Source: Manis javanica (Eukaryota; Chordata; Mammalia; Pholidota; Manidae). From it: 64,000 bases of DNA. The notes beneath the pieces are model-generated. The model was not told the origin of the DNA and made no database searches. It saw only the letters and a list, made by a program, of their open reading frames with translations. A program made the position numbers and the translations under genes. Location: NCBI RefSeq assembly GCF_040802235.1, contig NC_133167.1:44390001-44454000 (forward strand), written 5' to 3'. Shown piece by piece: positions 39,931 to 56,510 of the stretch (the stretch's first letter is position 1; the number at the start of each line of letters is the position of its first letter).

Positions 39931-40469
39931 TGATGTTGAAATGTACTATTTATGTACTACTAAGGAATGCTGCCAGTTATAATTATTAGTCACCATTAAC
40001 TATAATACACATTCAGATTTCAAAGATGTTAATATCTGAATATTTGCAGCTCAAAAGCAGTGAAATACATTATTTTGTGATAACATTAGGTGTCAAATAT
40101 GTGATACTAGCAGCTGTCTACCTCTTCATCATTTTCTCTCAAATTTCTTTTGTAGCATTTGTGATTCACTGAAAATATATAATTGCTTATTATTTCTCTC
40201 CCTTGAAAGCAGGGACCTTTCCTGTCTTATTTACTGCTATTGTCCTTACATTTAGTTAAGGAGATACACATGACTTATTTATTTAAATAAATAATCAAAG
40301 AGATTTCTTCCTCTGGCCTGCTGATTTTCACATAAATAAGGAAGCAATACTGGGAAATTTGTTATAGGAAGTACACCTGAGCAAAAGTGGTAGTTGAGGT
40401 AGAAAGCTGTTTGAAGAAGCCTGCAGATTGTCTGTTTCATTAAAGGATGATAGTGGGGTGACATGATTT

Positions 40470-40735
40470 TTTGTTTTTATTGAGGTATAATTCACATATA
40501 ATGTTAGTTTCAAATGTACAGTGTAATGGTGCAATATTTGTATATACCGTAAAATCATCACAGTAAGTCTAGTTAATATCTATCACCATGCATCGTTGCA
40601 AAAATTTTTTTTTAGATGAGAACTCTTAAGAATCATTCTCTTAGCAACCTTCAAACATGCAATATAGTACTGATTATAGTCCACATGCTGTACATTACAC
40701 TGCTTTAATAGCCACACATTTGAGTCCCAAACAAG
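40470..40735 (-). repeat. L1M 3' UTR fragment, antisense
   Basis: 'tttttattgaggtataattcacatataatgttag' followed by 'caaatgtacagtgtaatgg' and 'tcaccatgcatcgttgc' matches the end of old L1 elements in reverse complement. Confidence 0.75.
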
Positions 40736-43094
40736 TTCTCTGAGGACTTAAATCATTTCACTATTCCTAAAGTCATATGGTAATGAATGGGAACCAAATG
40801 ACTAAAAACACAGGTAACTTCCAAAAAGAAGTTTACTGTCTTGCTTTTCTAATGCTTTAGCATTCTTCTTGACTCTGGCCTTTACAAAGAGGACATAATC
40901 TTGTTGCTCCAAAGGATATTCTTTAGGCATGAAAAGAAGAAATATAAAATTTAGCTTTAGTGTGGTAAGATAACTTTGTCTTTACAATAAGCATCCCCTG
41001 TAACTCTCCAGCAAGCTGAATGTTCACGTGTCTTTTGAACTCCAAGGAAATGAGAAAAGTTGGCTGCTCCTCAGGGGCAGAGACTAAAGCTGTAGCAATT
41101 TGCTCTGCCCCATGTGCTTCTGTCCTGAAGTATTCAATAGTAGGAGCTTGATAAATGTACAGATTTAAAAGCTGGCAGAAATAGACATGAAATTTTCAAG
41201 TCTCTAGTGATTTACTTGCTAATTGACTTCAAGTTTCTCTAGCAACATTTTCCTCTACTTTTGAAAGTGATAGTGTAGAGTCTTATATTAATTTCTGTAA
41301 CACAGGGCAGTTTCTTCTCATTTTTACCATTGTGTGAGACACCTTTTTCTCTTTAAATTATTTGGGAGGTCTGAGCTAGTCTTCCAAGGTGTTTACAGAA
41401 TTATGAGCAGAAATCTTTGTTCTTCCGTGACTGTTGCCCGAGGAAGCATTTCCTCCAGCACTGGAATGTCTGCAGTTGCCTGTGTCTGAGTCGCTTTAAA
41501 GGTCGGTGGCACCGTTCAAGCAGCCTCTGGAGTTCCAGCTTTACTTGAAATGGTGACTTCAGGACTGTGACTCAAAATATTTACTTCTGTCATGGCCCTG
41601 AATAGCTGCCAGTTTCAGCCAGGTCATGAATGAACTTCTTGTCTGTGTTTGGAGAGCAGGCTTCCCTTTCCTCCCCCCCCCGGCCATCCTCTACTTACAC
41701 TTCCTCTGAGTGATCTGCCTGCTGTGGGAGTCAAGTATTTTAAGACTTGGTCTCTGGAAAAAAAAGTTCCGATTGGTTAAGAAGAACTTCCTATTGAGCA
41801 GACTTCTTGAAAAGATTGTGATTTGAGGTTATGACGCTGTTGAAGCTGCAGGCATTCAAAACAATGACTCCAAGTTTCAGATGCCAACACAGTCAATGCA
41901 TTATATCCAAATACATATGAATTCTTTTGTTTGGTAATGTAATTGAAAACACATTCAGTCACATGATGCTGTAAGACATGGCTGTTGATTTTCAGTTTAC
42001 TAAGTTTTATTAAGGCTCAAAGTTTTTCAAACATACTTTTTTTTACCAAAAAACACCACATTGCCTGATGTTTTTTCACATTTGACTGGGGCTCCTTCGT
42101 TCTTATTAAATACTGTTGGTAAATGGTTTACCATGTGGAAAGAACTTTGGGTTTTTGTGCTCCATAATATTTGATGATGAAAACAAAACCAAAAAATCAT
42201 AAAGCTTATACTTATTTTCTGTGACATTTTCTAGATTAAGCTAAACCCGATATCCACAGAGACAGATATCATAATCGTGGCAGAGGATGTTTTCAATTTT
42301 CAGCCTCTTTAAAAAAGGAAATAGAGCATGAGAGCAATGAGAAGCATATATGCTCCTTGGCAGTGCACAGCAGCATCCCGTGCGACCACCTGTAAATTTA
42401 GAGAGAAGTATTTTTGCTCAGAAAAAACAAAATGAAACAAAACAAAACATGCAATTTTTCAAAGTTGTGGGAAGAGAACGGGGTAACATTTTACAAAAAG
42501 GAAACTTCCCTTCAATCTTTGAGGAATATAATTAACACAAAATTGCTTACCATAAAGGCCTCTTCAAAAACCCATGAAGCCCGTTCTTAGTATGGCATAA
42601 AAGCTCTTAAAACAACCGCTCCCCTCATGATCCTTCTCTTCTGTCACAGAGAACAACTTACAATTCTCTAAAAAATCCAAGAATACTCTCTCAATTCTTT
42701 GCACAGGATTTTCTCTTGGTCCAGAAAGCATTCTCTCCGTTTTACTCTGCCACACTTTTCCCACAACTCCACACGTTCCCCTAACATTTCTATGATTGCT
42801 TGCTCCCATGATTATCTCTGTGTTAGACAAATGTTTCCTTTGGGGCAGATGACCATTTCCTCATGTGTTAGGGGTGTAAATGGGCAGCTACAGCTAAACT
42901 TTTAGGCAGGGTAAGAATCAAGAATGGAAGAAAAAAAGATTTCCTGGTTAGAGACCCTTGGGTATGAAGAGTTAGGATGAGCATGACTTGTTTGAGGAAC
43001 TGGGGACTGAGAGTACGGAAACTCTTCACACGCAAAAAATAGTTTATCTTGAAGCCTTTGATGCCGGGGTTCTTGTTCATGAAGCCGAAGAATG

Positions 43095-43800
43095 AGCTTC
43101 ACAAACACTCAAGGTAGGAGAGCAAGGTACAGGCTTTTATTTAGAGATAAAGTGAGAGGACAGAGCTCTCAGCTCACTCCAGGAGGGGACAAGAGAGTCC
43201 GTGGTTGGCTCATTGTCTAGGAGTTTTATGCACGGTTGAGGATTGTCAGGAATGAGGGTAAAGGGTTAGGAGTGCAGACTTGTAAGACCGCCTGCCCTGC
43301 CCTCGAGGTGGGGTGGGTTGTCCTCTCTTTGCTTGGGTTGTTTATAGTTGAGATTGCTTACCAAAGTAGTCTTTTGCCTAGGTTGCAGATTACGATTAGA
43401 GAAGGGAAAATAGCACATAGTTACAATTAAAATAAACTGGACCTTTTAGCAGGATAAGGTAAATTTTACATTGTCATGATGTAATTGATACAATAAAGTG
43501 ATGGTTTGTGCTGAGATACCTTTATCTGCAGAACACTCAAACATTCCAGGCCAAGTTGCTCCTAGCCTTTTGAGTTTTAAGTGATTTTACTGAAGAATGT
43601 CTATATTCCTAGTCATGTATACAAATCTTTATCCTAGAGAATTAGTGTGACTCTGCTTTGCATAATGTTTAAAACAGAGTTTTGACAGGGACTTCTTTGC
43701 TTATTGTTACATTGTTCTTACTGTAATTATCTTGCTCTGCTTTTTCTCCAGAGGCCCTCACCCTACTCTGCCTAATCCCATGGTCCCTGTCTCACCTTGA
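43095..43800 (-). repeat. Possible ERV LTR, antisense
   Basis: 'aacactcaaggtaggagagcaaggtacaggcttttatttagag' and 'gaggacagagctctcagctca' are typical of mammalian ERV LTRs read from the other strand. 'tctgcctaatcccatggtccc' marks the far side. No clear TG...CA limits or duplication were found. Confidence 0.45.
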
Positions 43801-44384
43801 TGAAAATTTATCCATTAGAATAATCTATATAACACACCATTTTCTGGAGTGTTCAGAACATTAATTTAGCAATGAGCCCGTGTCTCACACATCAGCAATG
43901 TCTTAATTGAGTTTCTTGCTAGTAGATGTGACTTTGAGGGACTATGTTAGGTGTCTTAAATCAAAATAAAAATACTTCCTAAATTTGAAACTGAAGGAGA
44001 TAACAAGGGATTAATTAAATAAACTACTGTATGGCTGTATAATTAGATATTGTACAACAAAGAAAATGATGTTTTAGGTCTACCTTTACTGACATATTGT
44101 TAATGGAAAAAAAGGAACATGTATTTATATATGATAAACAATGTTTTAAAAATATGGGCTTAAAATATATATTTGACACATGAAGGGATCTAAGTCTTTA
44201 GGCTAGACATCCAGAATGCTAGCAGAGGTTATTTCTTCATGGTGGGGTTGTGGTATTTAGATTAGTCTTTACAAATGGCTTTATTTCATGTTTTATGTTT
44301 TCATTTGTTTTAGAATAAATACAATGAATAGTTCAAATAATGAGCAAAGATACCCTGTTTTGGCCTTGTAGTACATGTTGTATG

Positions 44385-44790
44385 TACCTGTTGATTACTG
44401 TACTTTTATTTTGGAAATTTTCAAACTTATAGAAAACTTGAAACTGTAGTATGGTAAATGACACTACAGTCTTCATCTAGATTCACCACTGCTGCAGACA
44501 TCATGACACTTTACCCTAAATACTTTTAAGCATTTTCTCCTAAGAACTAGGCCTTTCCCTTATATAACCGCAGTACTACCACAGACTAGAAATGTGTCGT
44601 TATTACCGTACTAGTATCTGCTATACAGTCCATATTTAAATTTGCATAGTTATCCTAATAAAGTCCTTTATAACTTAAAAACTTTTTAGACCAAGATTTC
44701 ATTTAGACCAAGATTTAATTAAATTTAGACAAGATTTCGTAGAAGATCACATCTGGCATTGGGTTGCTGTGTTGTCTCATTGTTCTCTTT
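44385..44790. repeat. Old L1ME-like 3' UTR fragment
   Basis: 'ttttggaaattttcaaacttatagaa', 'catgacactttaccctaaatacttttaagcattttctcctaagaac' and 'cagtccatatttaaatttgca' resemble an ancient L1 3' region. A short internal triplication of '(t)agaccaagattt' lies near 44687-44740. Confidence 0.5.
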
Positions 44791-45754
44791 TCATCCTTAA
44801 CAGTTCCTTACTTTGTCTTTTATGATGTTGATTTTGAGGACTCTATGTCAGGTGTCTTCTGGGCAGGAATACTTGTATTGGCAAGAATAGAGTGGTATTA
44901 ATTCTACATAATTTTGTTTTGAAATTGGAAATTTTAGAGATTATGAGAAATACATAGAGCCTTAATTTGAACCTTTTTGATGCTGTTCAACCTAAAATTT
45001 CTACTATAGAAAAGCCTTGCTTCTGCTTGGACAGCTTTAGGGTTTTGATGAAAAGGCTTTGTTTTAAATGAAAGCAGAGGCAGGAAGAAGCAGTTTTGAG
45101 AATGTTGCACTTTTTGTTCAAATATATTAGCTTATGAACGCAGTTCCCTACGGCTGAGATTACCAGGGTTGATCATAATACTGTGGTCTCAGGGGACGCT
45201 GAGTAGATGGGAATCTTTCCAAGCACCAACTTTCACAGTCATACTGTGTTTTTCTAGCCTTGTTAATGTAAGGGGGGAAATGCCTTCTATGCCTTTGTAG
45301 AAAGGAATAGAGTAGAAAGCTAGCAGCAGTAAGACAACATAGTTAGCTTGCATTGAAATTTTAAAAATTCCATTAGACAATTTATAACCATAAGTTTTAT
45401 GGTTTAAATCCTTGAAAAACTGTCAGTAGAATCCACTTCTTCCAGGGGCTAGGCTTCTCTGTAGTTGTATGTCAGGGCCTTTTGGAAATAGCATTGTATG
45501 TTTTTTAGATATATATTACTCAAGCTGCGCTAGGCTGTCCTTTAGTAGCAATATACAATATTGATGAACAAAACTCCAAATCTCACTTAAGAAAAAAGAG
45601 ATTATTCCTTGCTCATGTGATCACCTAGTGTGGGTCCTTTGGCTGTTGTAGTTTAGAAAGTTGGACTGAGGCTGCTTCCGACAAGCAATTCCACCATATA
45701 TCTTCTAGCCTCATGGGTGGGAGAGAGTAAACATGGAGAGCTTATATCCACTCT

Positions 45755-46310
45755 TTGTCTTTTGCTGAGGTATCTTAAATTCTACATATAAGTGATGTAA
45801 TGAAGTATTTGTCTTTATGTGTCTGGCTTATAGCGCTTAGTATAATGTTCTCCAGAGCCATCCATGTTGTCTAAAAAGGAAGGATTTCCTTTTCTTTCAT
45901 GGCTGAATAATACTCCATTGTATTTATATACCACATCTATTGTATTCATCTGGCAAGAGACATTTAGGATGCTTCTGTGTATTGGCTATTGTGAATTACA
46001 ATGCAGTGAGCATGGGAGTACAAGTATCCCTTTGAGAGAGTGATTTTCTTTCCCTTAGACATACACCCAGAAGTGGGATTGCTGGATCCTGTAGTAGTTC
46101 TATTTTTAATTTCCTGAAGAACCTCGGTACTGTTTTCCATAGTGGCTGTACCAGTTTACATTTCCACCAACAGTGTAGGAGGTTTCCCTTTTCTCCACAT
46201 CCTCACCAACACTTTTTATCTGTGATAATAGCCATCCTAACTGGTGTGAGATGGTATCTTATTGTGATTTTAATTTGCATTTCCTTGATGATTAGTGAAC
46301 TCATATCCGC
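45755..46310 (-). repeat. L1 fragment, antisense
   Basis: Contains the antisense of the ORF2 C-terminal region and 3' UTR ('catggctgaataatactccattgtat', 'gaagtgggattgctggat', 'ctggtgtgagatggtatctta', 'atttgcatttccttgatgattagtga'). Confidence 0.9.
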
Positions 46311-47615
46311 TCTTAACTGCTCTTAGCTTGTTGGCAAGGACTAGTTGTATGTGGCTCTGAGAGGGTGGGAAATGTAAGGGAATCCATGGGCTATTTGCTG
46401 ACCTGTAGGTCGGTAATGTATGTTGTTTCCAGTGGCAACATTATAGTAAACATAGGCTTTAGAGGCTAGCCAACCACTGTTGGGAATCCCTGGTTATCAT
46501 GGTGAAAAGCATATACTAGCTTAGTTCATTTCTTCTTCCTTCCTTGTACTTGTAAAAAGGCACCTGCTGACAAAGAACAGTGGTGTTTAGACTGTAGACA
46601 GACAGATGCGTTGGAGATTGACACATTAACGCTTTTTTTCCCAGTCAGTGAAGAAGTTAATACTACAGTAACAATGTTGCACCCTCTGCTTTGCCTATAA
46701 GGTACTTGGCATTATTGAAATTCTCATTAATTATTTATACCTCTTCATTTGGTCTTTAAGTCTTCAGAATAGAATTGAATAACCATAACACTACCTTGGA
46801 TAGGTGAGATTTACGGAACATATTTAACCAAACCTTTTGGTGATTCCTGCCTATTGGCTGTCATTCTTGATGTTGACCCTTGTCTGCTGTATTTGTCTAA
46901 TAAGATATTAAAATGTATGTTTACAAGGATTATTGTTATAAATAGATTTTAACAGGAACAAACTAGAATTTAAAAATAGTCTCTCTTTCCCAAAATACTT
47001 TGTTCCTATAAATTTTTCCTTGACCAGATTAACAGCTTTTCCATGGAAATAATTTTTATCTTTTTTTTTAATCTACAGTGTTTTCATGAATGCCCAGTAT
47101 ATTGGAAATCATTTTCTCAATAATGTAGGCTGAAAAATGAATCTTTGCATGTAGCATACCAAATCTAATTCTTTTCCCTGTCAGACAAATCTAGTCTCCT
47201 GGATTCTAACTCTTGTGTTTATTTATAATGTCATAGGCACTGTCATAGTCTTTTACTACTGGTGTTCTATAAAGATGTTTCATAGCCTTTTTATTTTCAT
47301 AAGTATCTTCATGCCACAGGAAGAACTTCTGGGAGTACAGTAGGTAATTATAAGTATTTGCTTAATAATTGATTGTCTTACACTTCAACAACCAGAAAGT
47401 TTCATTCACTGTTACTTTTTCACATCTCTGTTACGATAATCGATGGGGTTAATAAGAACACTGAGACTTCTAAGTCATTTGTACTTTATATTTCTGATGG
47501 AAAGTCCCTAATGCATATAAAATATAAGGTGAAGAATAGCCAGTGTGATATTTGATTAATCAAAGGCACACTATTCGTAAACCTGGCTAGATTGAAATAA
47601 ACTCTGCTATATTAA

Positions 47616-50441
<2,826 letters not shown>

Positions 50442-51949
50442 TGAAATTACATATGTGCAGTCAATAGGCTTATCATGTCTCCCTAAGAACTTATTTTAAT
50501 CTTAGTAAGGCTCAGCTGCTTAGAATTTTAAGGACTAATTCCTGTAAATAATTTCATTAAACACTTATTTCTTAGCCATCACATACTTATTAAAAGTGAG
50601 AGGTAAACACTAAAAGAATGATACCTACCCAGACCCATTTGTATTAGAATAGGTCAGAAAACACTGCCTGCTCTGGACAGAGAGGCTTGCGGCTTACCCT
50701 CAGGGCTTGATGCCATCCGTATCACCGCTGTATGTTGGTGGTGTGGTCACAGCACTGTTGTCTTTGTGGTGTTTGGAAAACGTGAGGACTAAATTTGTGT
50801 TTTTAATTTCTGTATTTCAAAAATATTCCTATTATGAGAAGTTAATTTTAGAGTTATGAAGAATGAGCTACCTCTCCTGCTCCACATTTCTAACTTACCA
50901 TTTATATGGTGGACCCACATGTAGGATCCCCTTTATTCTCATATGATAGATATGGGAACTGAGACTCAGACAGTTGAAATAGTTTTTTCATGCATCTCAT
51001 GGTAGTGAGTCATCCAATGAGGATTTTTTTACTGAAGTATCATTGATACATAGTTTGTATTGGTTTAAAGTATACAGCACAGTGGTTCAACAGTACCCAT
51101 ATTATTAAATCCTCACCCCACTAGTGCAATTACTATGTGTCAACATAGAAAGATGTTACAGAATCATTGGCTGTATTCTCCATGCTATGCTACTATGTCT
51201 GTAACCAACTTGTATTATGATTGAGAATTTTTGTGCCCCTTTATCCCCTTCACCCTCCCACCCACCTACCCAACCCCTCCCCTGTAATAACCACCAGTCA
51301 CTTCTCAGTGTAAATGAGTCTACCTCTGTTTTGTTCATTCTGTTTTGTTTTGTTTTGTTTTATATTCCATAAATAAGTTAAATTATGTGATATTTGTCTT
51401 TTTCTTCCTGGCTTATTTCACTTAGCATAATACCTTCTAAGTCCATTCATGGTGTTGCAAATGGCAGGATTTCTTTTTTGTTATGGCTAAATAATATTCC
51501 ATTATATATATGTACCACCTCTTCTTTATTCATTCATCTACTGATACACACTTAGGTTAGTTCCATATATTGGCTACTGTAAATAATGTGGCAATAGACA
51601 GGCATGCAGTGTCTTTTCAAATCAGAGACTTTGTTTTCTTCAGGTAAATTCCTAGGAAGTAGAATTATTGGGTCATATGGTGTTTCTATTTTTAGTTTTC
51701 TGAGGAACCTCCATACTGCTTTCCACAGTGACTGCACCAGTTTACATTCCAACCCACGGTGTAGGAGGGTTCCCTTTTTTCCATATCCTCACCAACGCTT
51801 GTTATTTCTTGTCTTTTGGATAGTCGCCATTCTGACTGGTGTGAGGTGACAACTCATGTGGTTTTGATTTGCATTTCCCTGATTAGTGATGTTGAGTATC
51901 TCATGTGCCTGTTGGCCATCTGTATTTCTTTCTTGGAGAAATGTTCGTG

Positions 51950-51966
51950 TCCTCTGCCCATTTTTT
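51950..51966 (+). repeat. Left target-site duplication of ERV-derived copy 3
   Basis: tcctctgcccatttttt, identical to 52511-52527. Its T run merges with the reverse-complement poly(A) of the insert. Confidence 0.9.
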
Positions 51967-52510
51967 TTTTTCGAGAGGGCATCTCTCATATTTATTGATC
52001 AAATGGTTGTTAACAACAATAAAATTCTGTATAGGGGAGTCAATGCTCAATGCACAACAATTAATCCACCCCAAGCCTAATTTTCATCAGTCTCCAATCT
52101 TCTGAAGCATAACGAACAAGTTCTTACATGGTGAACAAATTCTTACATAGTGAGTAAGTTCTTACATGGTGAACAGTACAAGGGCAGTCATCAGATAAAC
52201 TTTCGGTTTTGATCACGCATTATGAACTATAAACAATCAGGTCAAATATGAATATTCGTTTGATTTTTATACTTGATTTATATGTGGATCCCACATTTCT
52301 CCCTTTATTTTTATTATTATTATTATTATTTTTATTTTTAATAAAATGCTGAAGTGGTAGGTAGATGGAAGATAAAGGTAGAAAATATAGTTTAGTGTTG
52401 TAAGAGAGCAAATGTAGATGATCAGGTGTGTGTGCCTGTAGACTATGCATTAATCCAAGCTAGACAAGGGCAATAAAACATCCACAAATTCAGAAGATTT
52501 CTCTCAAAAC
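51967..52510 (-). mobile_element. ERV-derived retroposed sequence, copy 3 (3' end only)
   Basis: On the minus strand this is the last ~540 bp of copies 1 and 2, ending in the same AATAAA and 'gccctctc'-type terminus and a poly(A). It is clearly more diverged from them (roughly one difference per ten bases in the parts I compared) and so is older. Perfect 17-bp duplications and a severe 5' truncation show L1-type insertion into the older antisense L1. Confidence 0.92.
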
Positions 52511-52527
52511 TCCTCTGCCCATTTTTT
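52511..52527 (+). repeat. Right target-site duplication of ERV-derived copy 3
   Basis: Exact copy of 51950-51966; beyond it the L1 reading resumes without loss. Confidence 0.9.
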
Positions 52528-55164
52528 AATCATGTTATTTGTTTTTTTGGTGTTGAGTTTTATGAGTTCTTTACATATTTTGGATGTTAACCCCTTATCA
52601 GATGAATCATTTATGAATATATTCTCCCATACTGTCAGTTGCCACTGCTGGTGGTGACCTTTGCTGTACAGAAGCTTTTTAGTTTGATGTAGTCCCACTT
52701 GTTTGTTTTTTATTTTGTTTCCCTTACCTGACAAGATGTGTCCAGAAAAAAATTGCTCATGCTTATGTTCAAGAGATTTTTGTCTGTGTTTTCTTCTAAG
52801 AGTTTTATGGTTTCATGGCTTACATTCAGGGCTTTGATCCATTTCGATTTTACTTTTGTGTATGGAGTTAGACAATAATCCAGTTTCATTCTCTTACATG
52901 TAGCTGTCCAGTTTTGCCATCACCAGTTGTTGAAGACGCTGTCATTTTCCCATTGTATATCCATGCCTCCTTTATCATACCTTAATTGGCCTTATATGTG
53001 TGGGTTTATATCTGGGCTCTCTATTCTGTTCCATTGATCTGTGAGTCTGTTCTTGTGCTAGTACCAAATTGTTTTGTAGTAGAGCTTGATGTTAGAGGGC
53101 ATAATCCTCCCAGCCTTGTTCTTCCTTCTCAGGATTGCTTTGCCTATTTGGGGTCTTTTGTGGTTCCATATGCATTTTAGAACTATTTGTTCTAGTTTGT
53201 TGAAGAATGCTGTTGGTTCCCTTTTGATAGGGATTGCATTGAATCTGTGGATTGCTTTAGGCAGGATGGCCATTTTGATAATACTAACTCATCCTATCTA
53301 TGAGCCTCGGGTATATTTCCATCAATTTGTGTCTTCTTTAATTTCTCTCATGAGTGTTTTAGTTTTCAGAGTACAGGTCTTTCACCTCCTTAGTTACGTT
53401 TATTCTTACGTATTTTACTTTTTGATGCAATTGTGAATGGAATTGTTTTTCTGATTTCTCTTTCTGCTAGTTCATTGTTAGTATATAGGAATGCAGCAGA
53501 CTTGAAGTATTAATTTTGTATGCTGCAACTTTGCTGAATCCTAGTTATTTGTTCTAATAGTTTTTTGGTGGAGTCTTTAGGGTTTTCTATATGCAATTAG
53601 TGACTGACTTTTTCCTTACCAATTTGGATGCTTTTTCTCTCTTTCTCTTTTCTGATTGCTATGGCTAGAACCTCCAGTGCTGTGTTGAATAAAAGTGGGG
53701 AGAGTGGATATCCTCTGATTCCTGATACTAGAGGAAAAGCTTTTAGCTTTTCACTACTAAGTGTGATGCTGACTGTGGGTTTGTCTTATATGGCCTTTGT
53801 TATATTGAAGTGCTTACCCTCTATACCCATTTTGTTGAGAGTCTTTATCATGAATAGATGTGGAATTTTGTCAGATAGATTTTCAGCATCTGTTGAGATG
53901 ATCATGTGGTTTTTATCCTTTTTGTTAATGTGGTATATGATGTTTTTGGATTTATGAATATTGTACCATCCTTGCATCCCTGGAATAAATCCCACTTGGG
54001 CATGATGGATGATCTTCTTGATGAATTTTTAAGTGCAGTTTGCTAATATTTTGTTGAGTATTTTTACATCTATGTTCATCAGGGATATTGGTCTGTAATT
54101 TTCTTCTTTTGTAGTATCTTTGCCTAGTTTTGATATTAAAGTGATGCTGGCCTCATAGAATGAATTTAGATGTATTCCCTCCTCCCCTACTTTCTTGGAA
54201 TACTTTAAAGCTTTGGTATTAGCTCTTCTTTAAATGTTGGTAGAATTCAGATGTGAAGCCATCTGTTCCTGGACTTTTGTTTTTAGGTGGTTTCTTGATT
54301 ACCAGTTCAGTTTCATTACTGATAATTGGTCTGTCCAGATTTTCTGTTTCTTCCCTGGTCAAGCTTGGAGGTTGTTATTTTTCTAGGAATTTGTCCATTT
54401 CTTTTAGGTTGTCCAATTTGTTGGCATATAGTTTTTCATAGAATTCTCTAATAATTCTTTTTATTTCTGTGGTGTCTGTTGTGACCTCCTGTTCTGCTTC
54501 TGATTCTGTATATTTGTGTACCTGTTCTCATTTTATTGATTCATCTTGTTAAGGGTTTGTCTATTTTGTTTATTTTCTCAAAGAACCAGCTCTTAGCTTC
54601 ATTTATTTTTTTTATATTTCTGCTCTGATCTTTATTGTATCCCACCTTTTACTCATACACCTTTGGGTTTCACATGTTCTTGTTTCTCTGTTTTTCTTAA
54701 TTCTGAGTTTAGAGTGTTTGGGATTGTTCTTGTTTCTTGAGGTCAGCCTGTATCTAAGGAGGATTTGAATCCAGGTCTGTGTTACTACAAAGGACCCTTT
54801 CCACCTGTATTACTAACTATAGAAAATGTTTTCCATTTCCATTGCCTCTGTATTAAGCACAGCTTTTCTACAAAGAATACATACTTTCACTAGTATAGGT
54901 TTGGATAATAGAAGATATATAGAGTACAAAGAACCCTTCTGAAAACAAGTTTCAAATGATGATCCGTTGTGGATATACTGCCATGTTAGACTAGCAGTTT
55001 TGTCATTTTGCCTTCAGTGATGACCAGTTCTTTTCTCAACATGTAGTTAAACTGGTTTAAGGCAGTGTTTGCATGATGTATCTGTTATATAATGCTTTCA
55101 CTTACTTGGTTAAGACACAGAAATTATAAAATCTTCTTAAACCTTATTTTCTGAACTTTAACAT

Positions 55165-55375
55165 CCAAATCAGGTGAACAGACTATGGCTTGTGAACTAG
55201 TTTTTGTAAATAAAGTTTTATTGGAATATAGCCATGCATACCTATTTGCTTACTTACATGTTGTTTGTAAAGGGAGAGTTGAGCAATTTGCTACAGAGAC
55301 CTTGGAGCTCCTGAGCCTAAAATATTTCCTGTCTGACCTCTATAGAAAAAGCTTGCAGATCCCTGATCTAAACAA
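55165..55375 (+). repeat. Probable non-autonomous hAT-type DNA transposon relic
   Basis: 'gaacagactatggcttgtga', 'tttttgtaaataaagttttattgga', 'agccatgcatacc', 'cagagaccttggagctcctgagcctaaaatattt' and 'agaaaaagcttgcagatccctg' follow a common mammalian DNA-transposon consensus that I recall as hAT-related. The exact family is not certain. Confidence 0.6.
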
Positions 55376-55569
55376 TAAAATCTTAAATCTTAGAAAAAAA
55401 TTAGACTAACCTAAAAAAAAATCAAAGTAAATGCTTTTCTCCTAGTATATCCTGCTTTCAGTATCCCATAAACATTGTACATGCTTTTCTGTTCAACCTT
55501 TGAAATATTAAGCTACCTACAGGCCCAAATTGTGAGGGGCAGCCTGCCCTGAGAAAAAATACACAGGAG

Positions 55570-55690
55570 TGGAAATCTGGGAACCTGGGCTACAGTCTCA
55601 CATTCTCTTGAAAAGTTGCCTGTAATTTTGGGTTATTATCTTAACCACTCTGGGCCTTTGTTTCATCATTGGTAAAATACTGGTTTAGAC
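55570..55690 (+). repeat. MIR SINE fragment
   Basis: 'aacctgggctacagtctcac', then 'taaccactctgggcctttgtttcatcattggtaaaat' matches MIR in sense. Confidence 0.6.
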
Positions 55691-56284
55691 AAAAGGCTTA
55701 AGAGGTATAATTTTTGTATTTTGTATCTTCTTCATACTTCAATAAACTGCATCCCAGTGATTGGTTTTTAACATGGGGATACCAGTTCTTTAGGGATTTT
55801 ACACAGGGATAATGTTTGCAGGGTACAGTGCTAACTTCTTGGTAACTTGGCTTGTTTCAGTACTGATAGTTTGTGGGGGTTTTGTTGTTCTTTTCTTTGT
55901 TTGCTTTTGTTTTCAACATGATCTATGTGGACACCTTGGGCAAGGAACTTTACTGTCTGTAAAAAGTTACTTTATTGCTGATTTTGTTTGCTTTGGGCTT
56001 TTCGTAACAGCATCTGTTACCATTCTTTGCATTACACAATAGGCCAAGTGTCTTTCTGTTCTAAAAGTGCCTGAGCCACAAATGATATGATTTTCATACT
56101 CTTTCATCTTCATGCTCAGACTGAGTCCTTTGTTCTTTCTGTGTACTTTGTGATTATATTATCTGTGCATAGATTTTTCTTAGCTTTGATTTATCATTGG
56201 CGTTTCCTTCCCCTTGATCGTTACGCAAAGTATAATAAATACACTGTTGATTTGCATTATTGCATCCTAGTGGTGTAGACATGC

Positions 56285-56510
56285 CTGGGCGCACACCCGT
56301 GTTCTCCAATTTCCTAGCTGGTTGACTGTGGTCAAGTTACTTAATTTCCATAACCCTTAGTTTCCGAGTCTGTAAATTATGAATAATAATAGTATCGCTT
56401 ATAGGATTGATGTAAGATTTTAAAAGATAATGCCTCAGAAAATGCTTTAATACAGCGCCTGGCTCACAGTAAGGGGTTAATAAACATTAGTTGCTCTTAC
56501 TATCATAATA
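56285..56510 (+). repeat. MIR SINE
   Basis: 'tggttgactgtggtcaagttacttaat', 'gtttccgagtctgtaaa', 'ataatagtatcgcttataggattg' and 'acagcgcctggctcacagtaagg' span nearly the whole MIR consensus. Confidence 0.8.

Larger units (their letters stand above)
51024..54745 (-). mobile_element. Decayed L1, antisense, interrupted by a nested insertion
   Basis: On the minus strand this reads 5'-truncated L1 ORF2 through to the 3' UTR. The reverse transcriptase and C-terminal wording is recognisable in pieces (for example '[15 protein letters not shown]' and 'SIDAE'-like text near 53786-53995) but broken by many stops. The 3' UTR runs from about 51500 down to 51024. A 544-bp ERV-derived segment (51967-52510) was inserted into it later. 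Confidence 0.9.
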
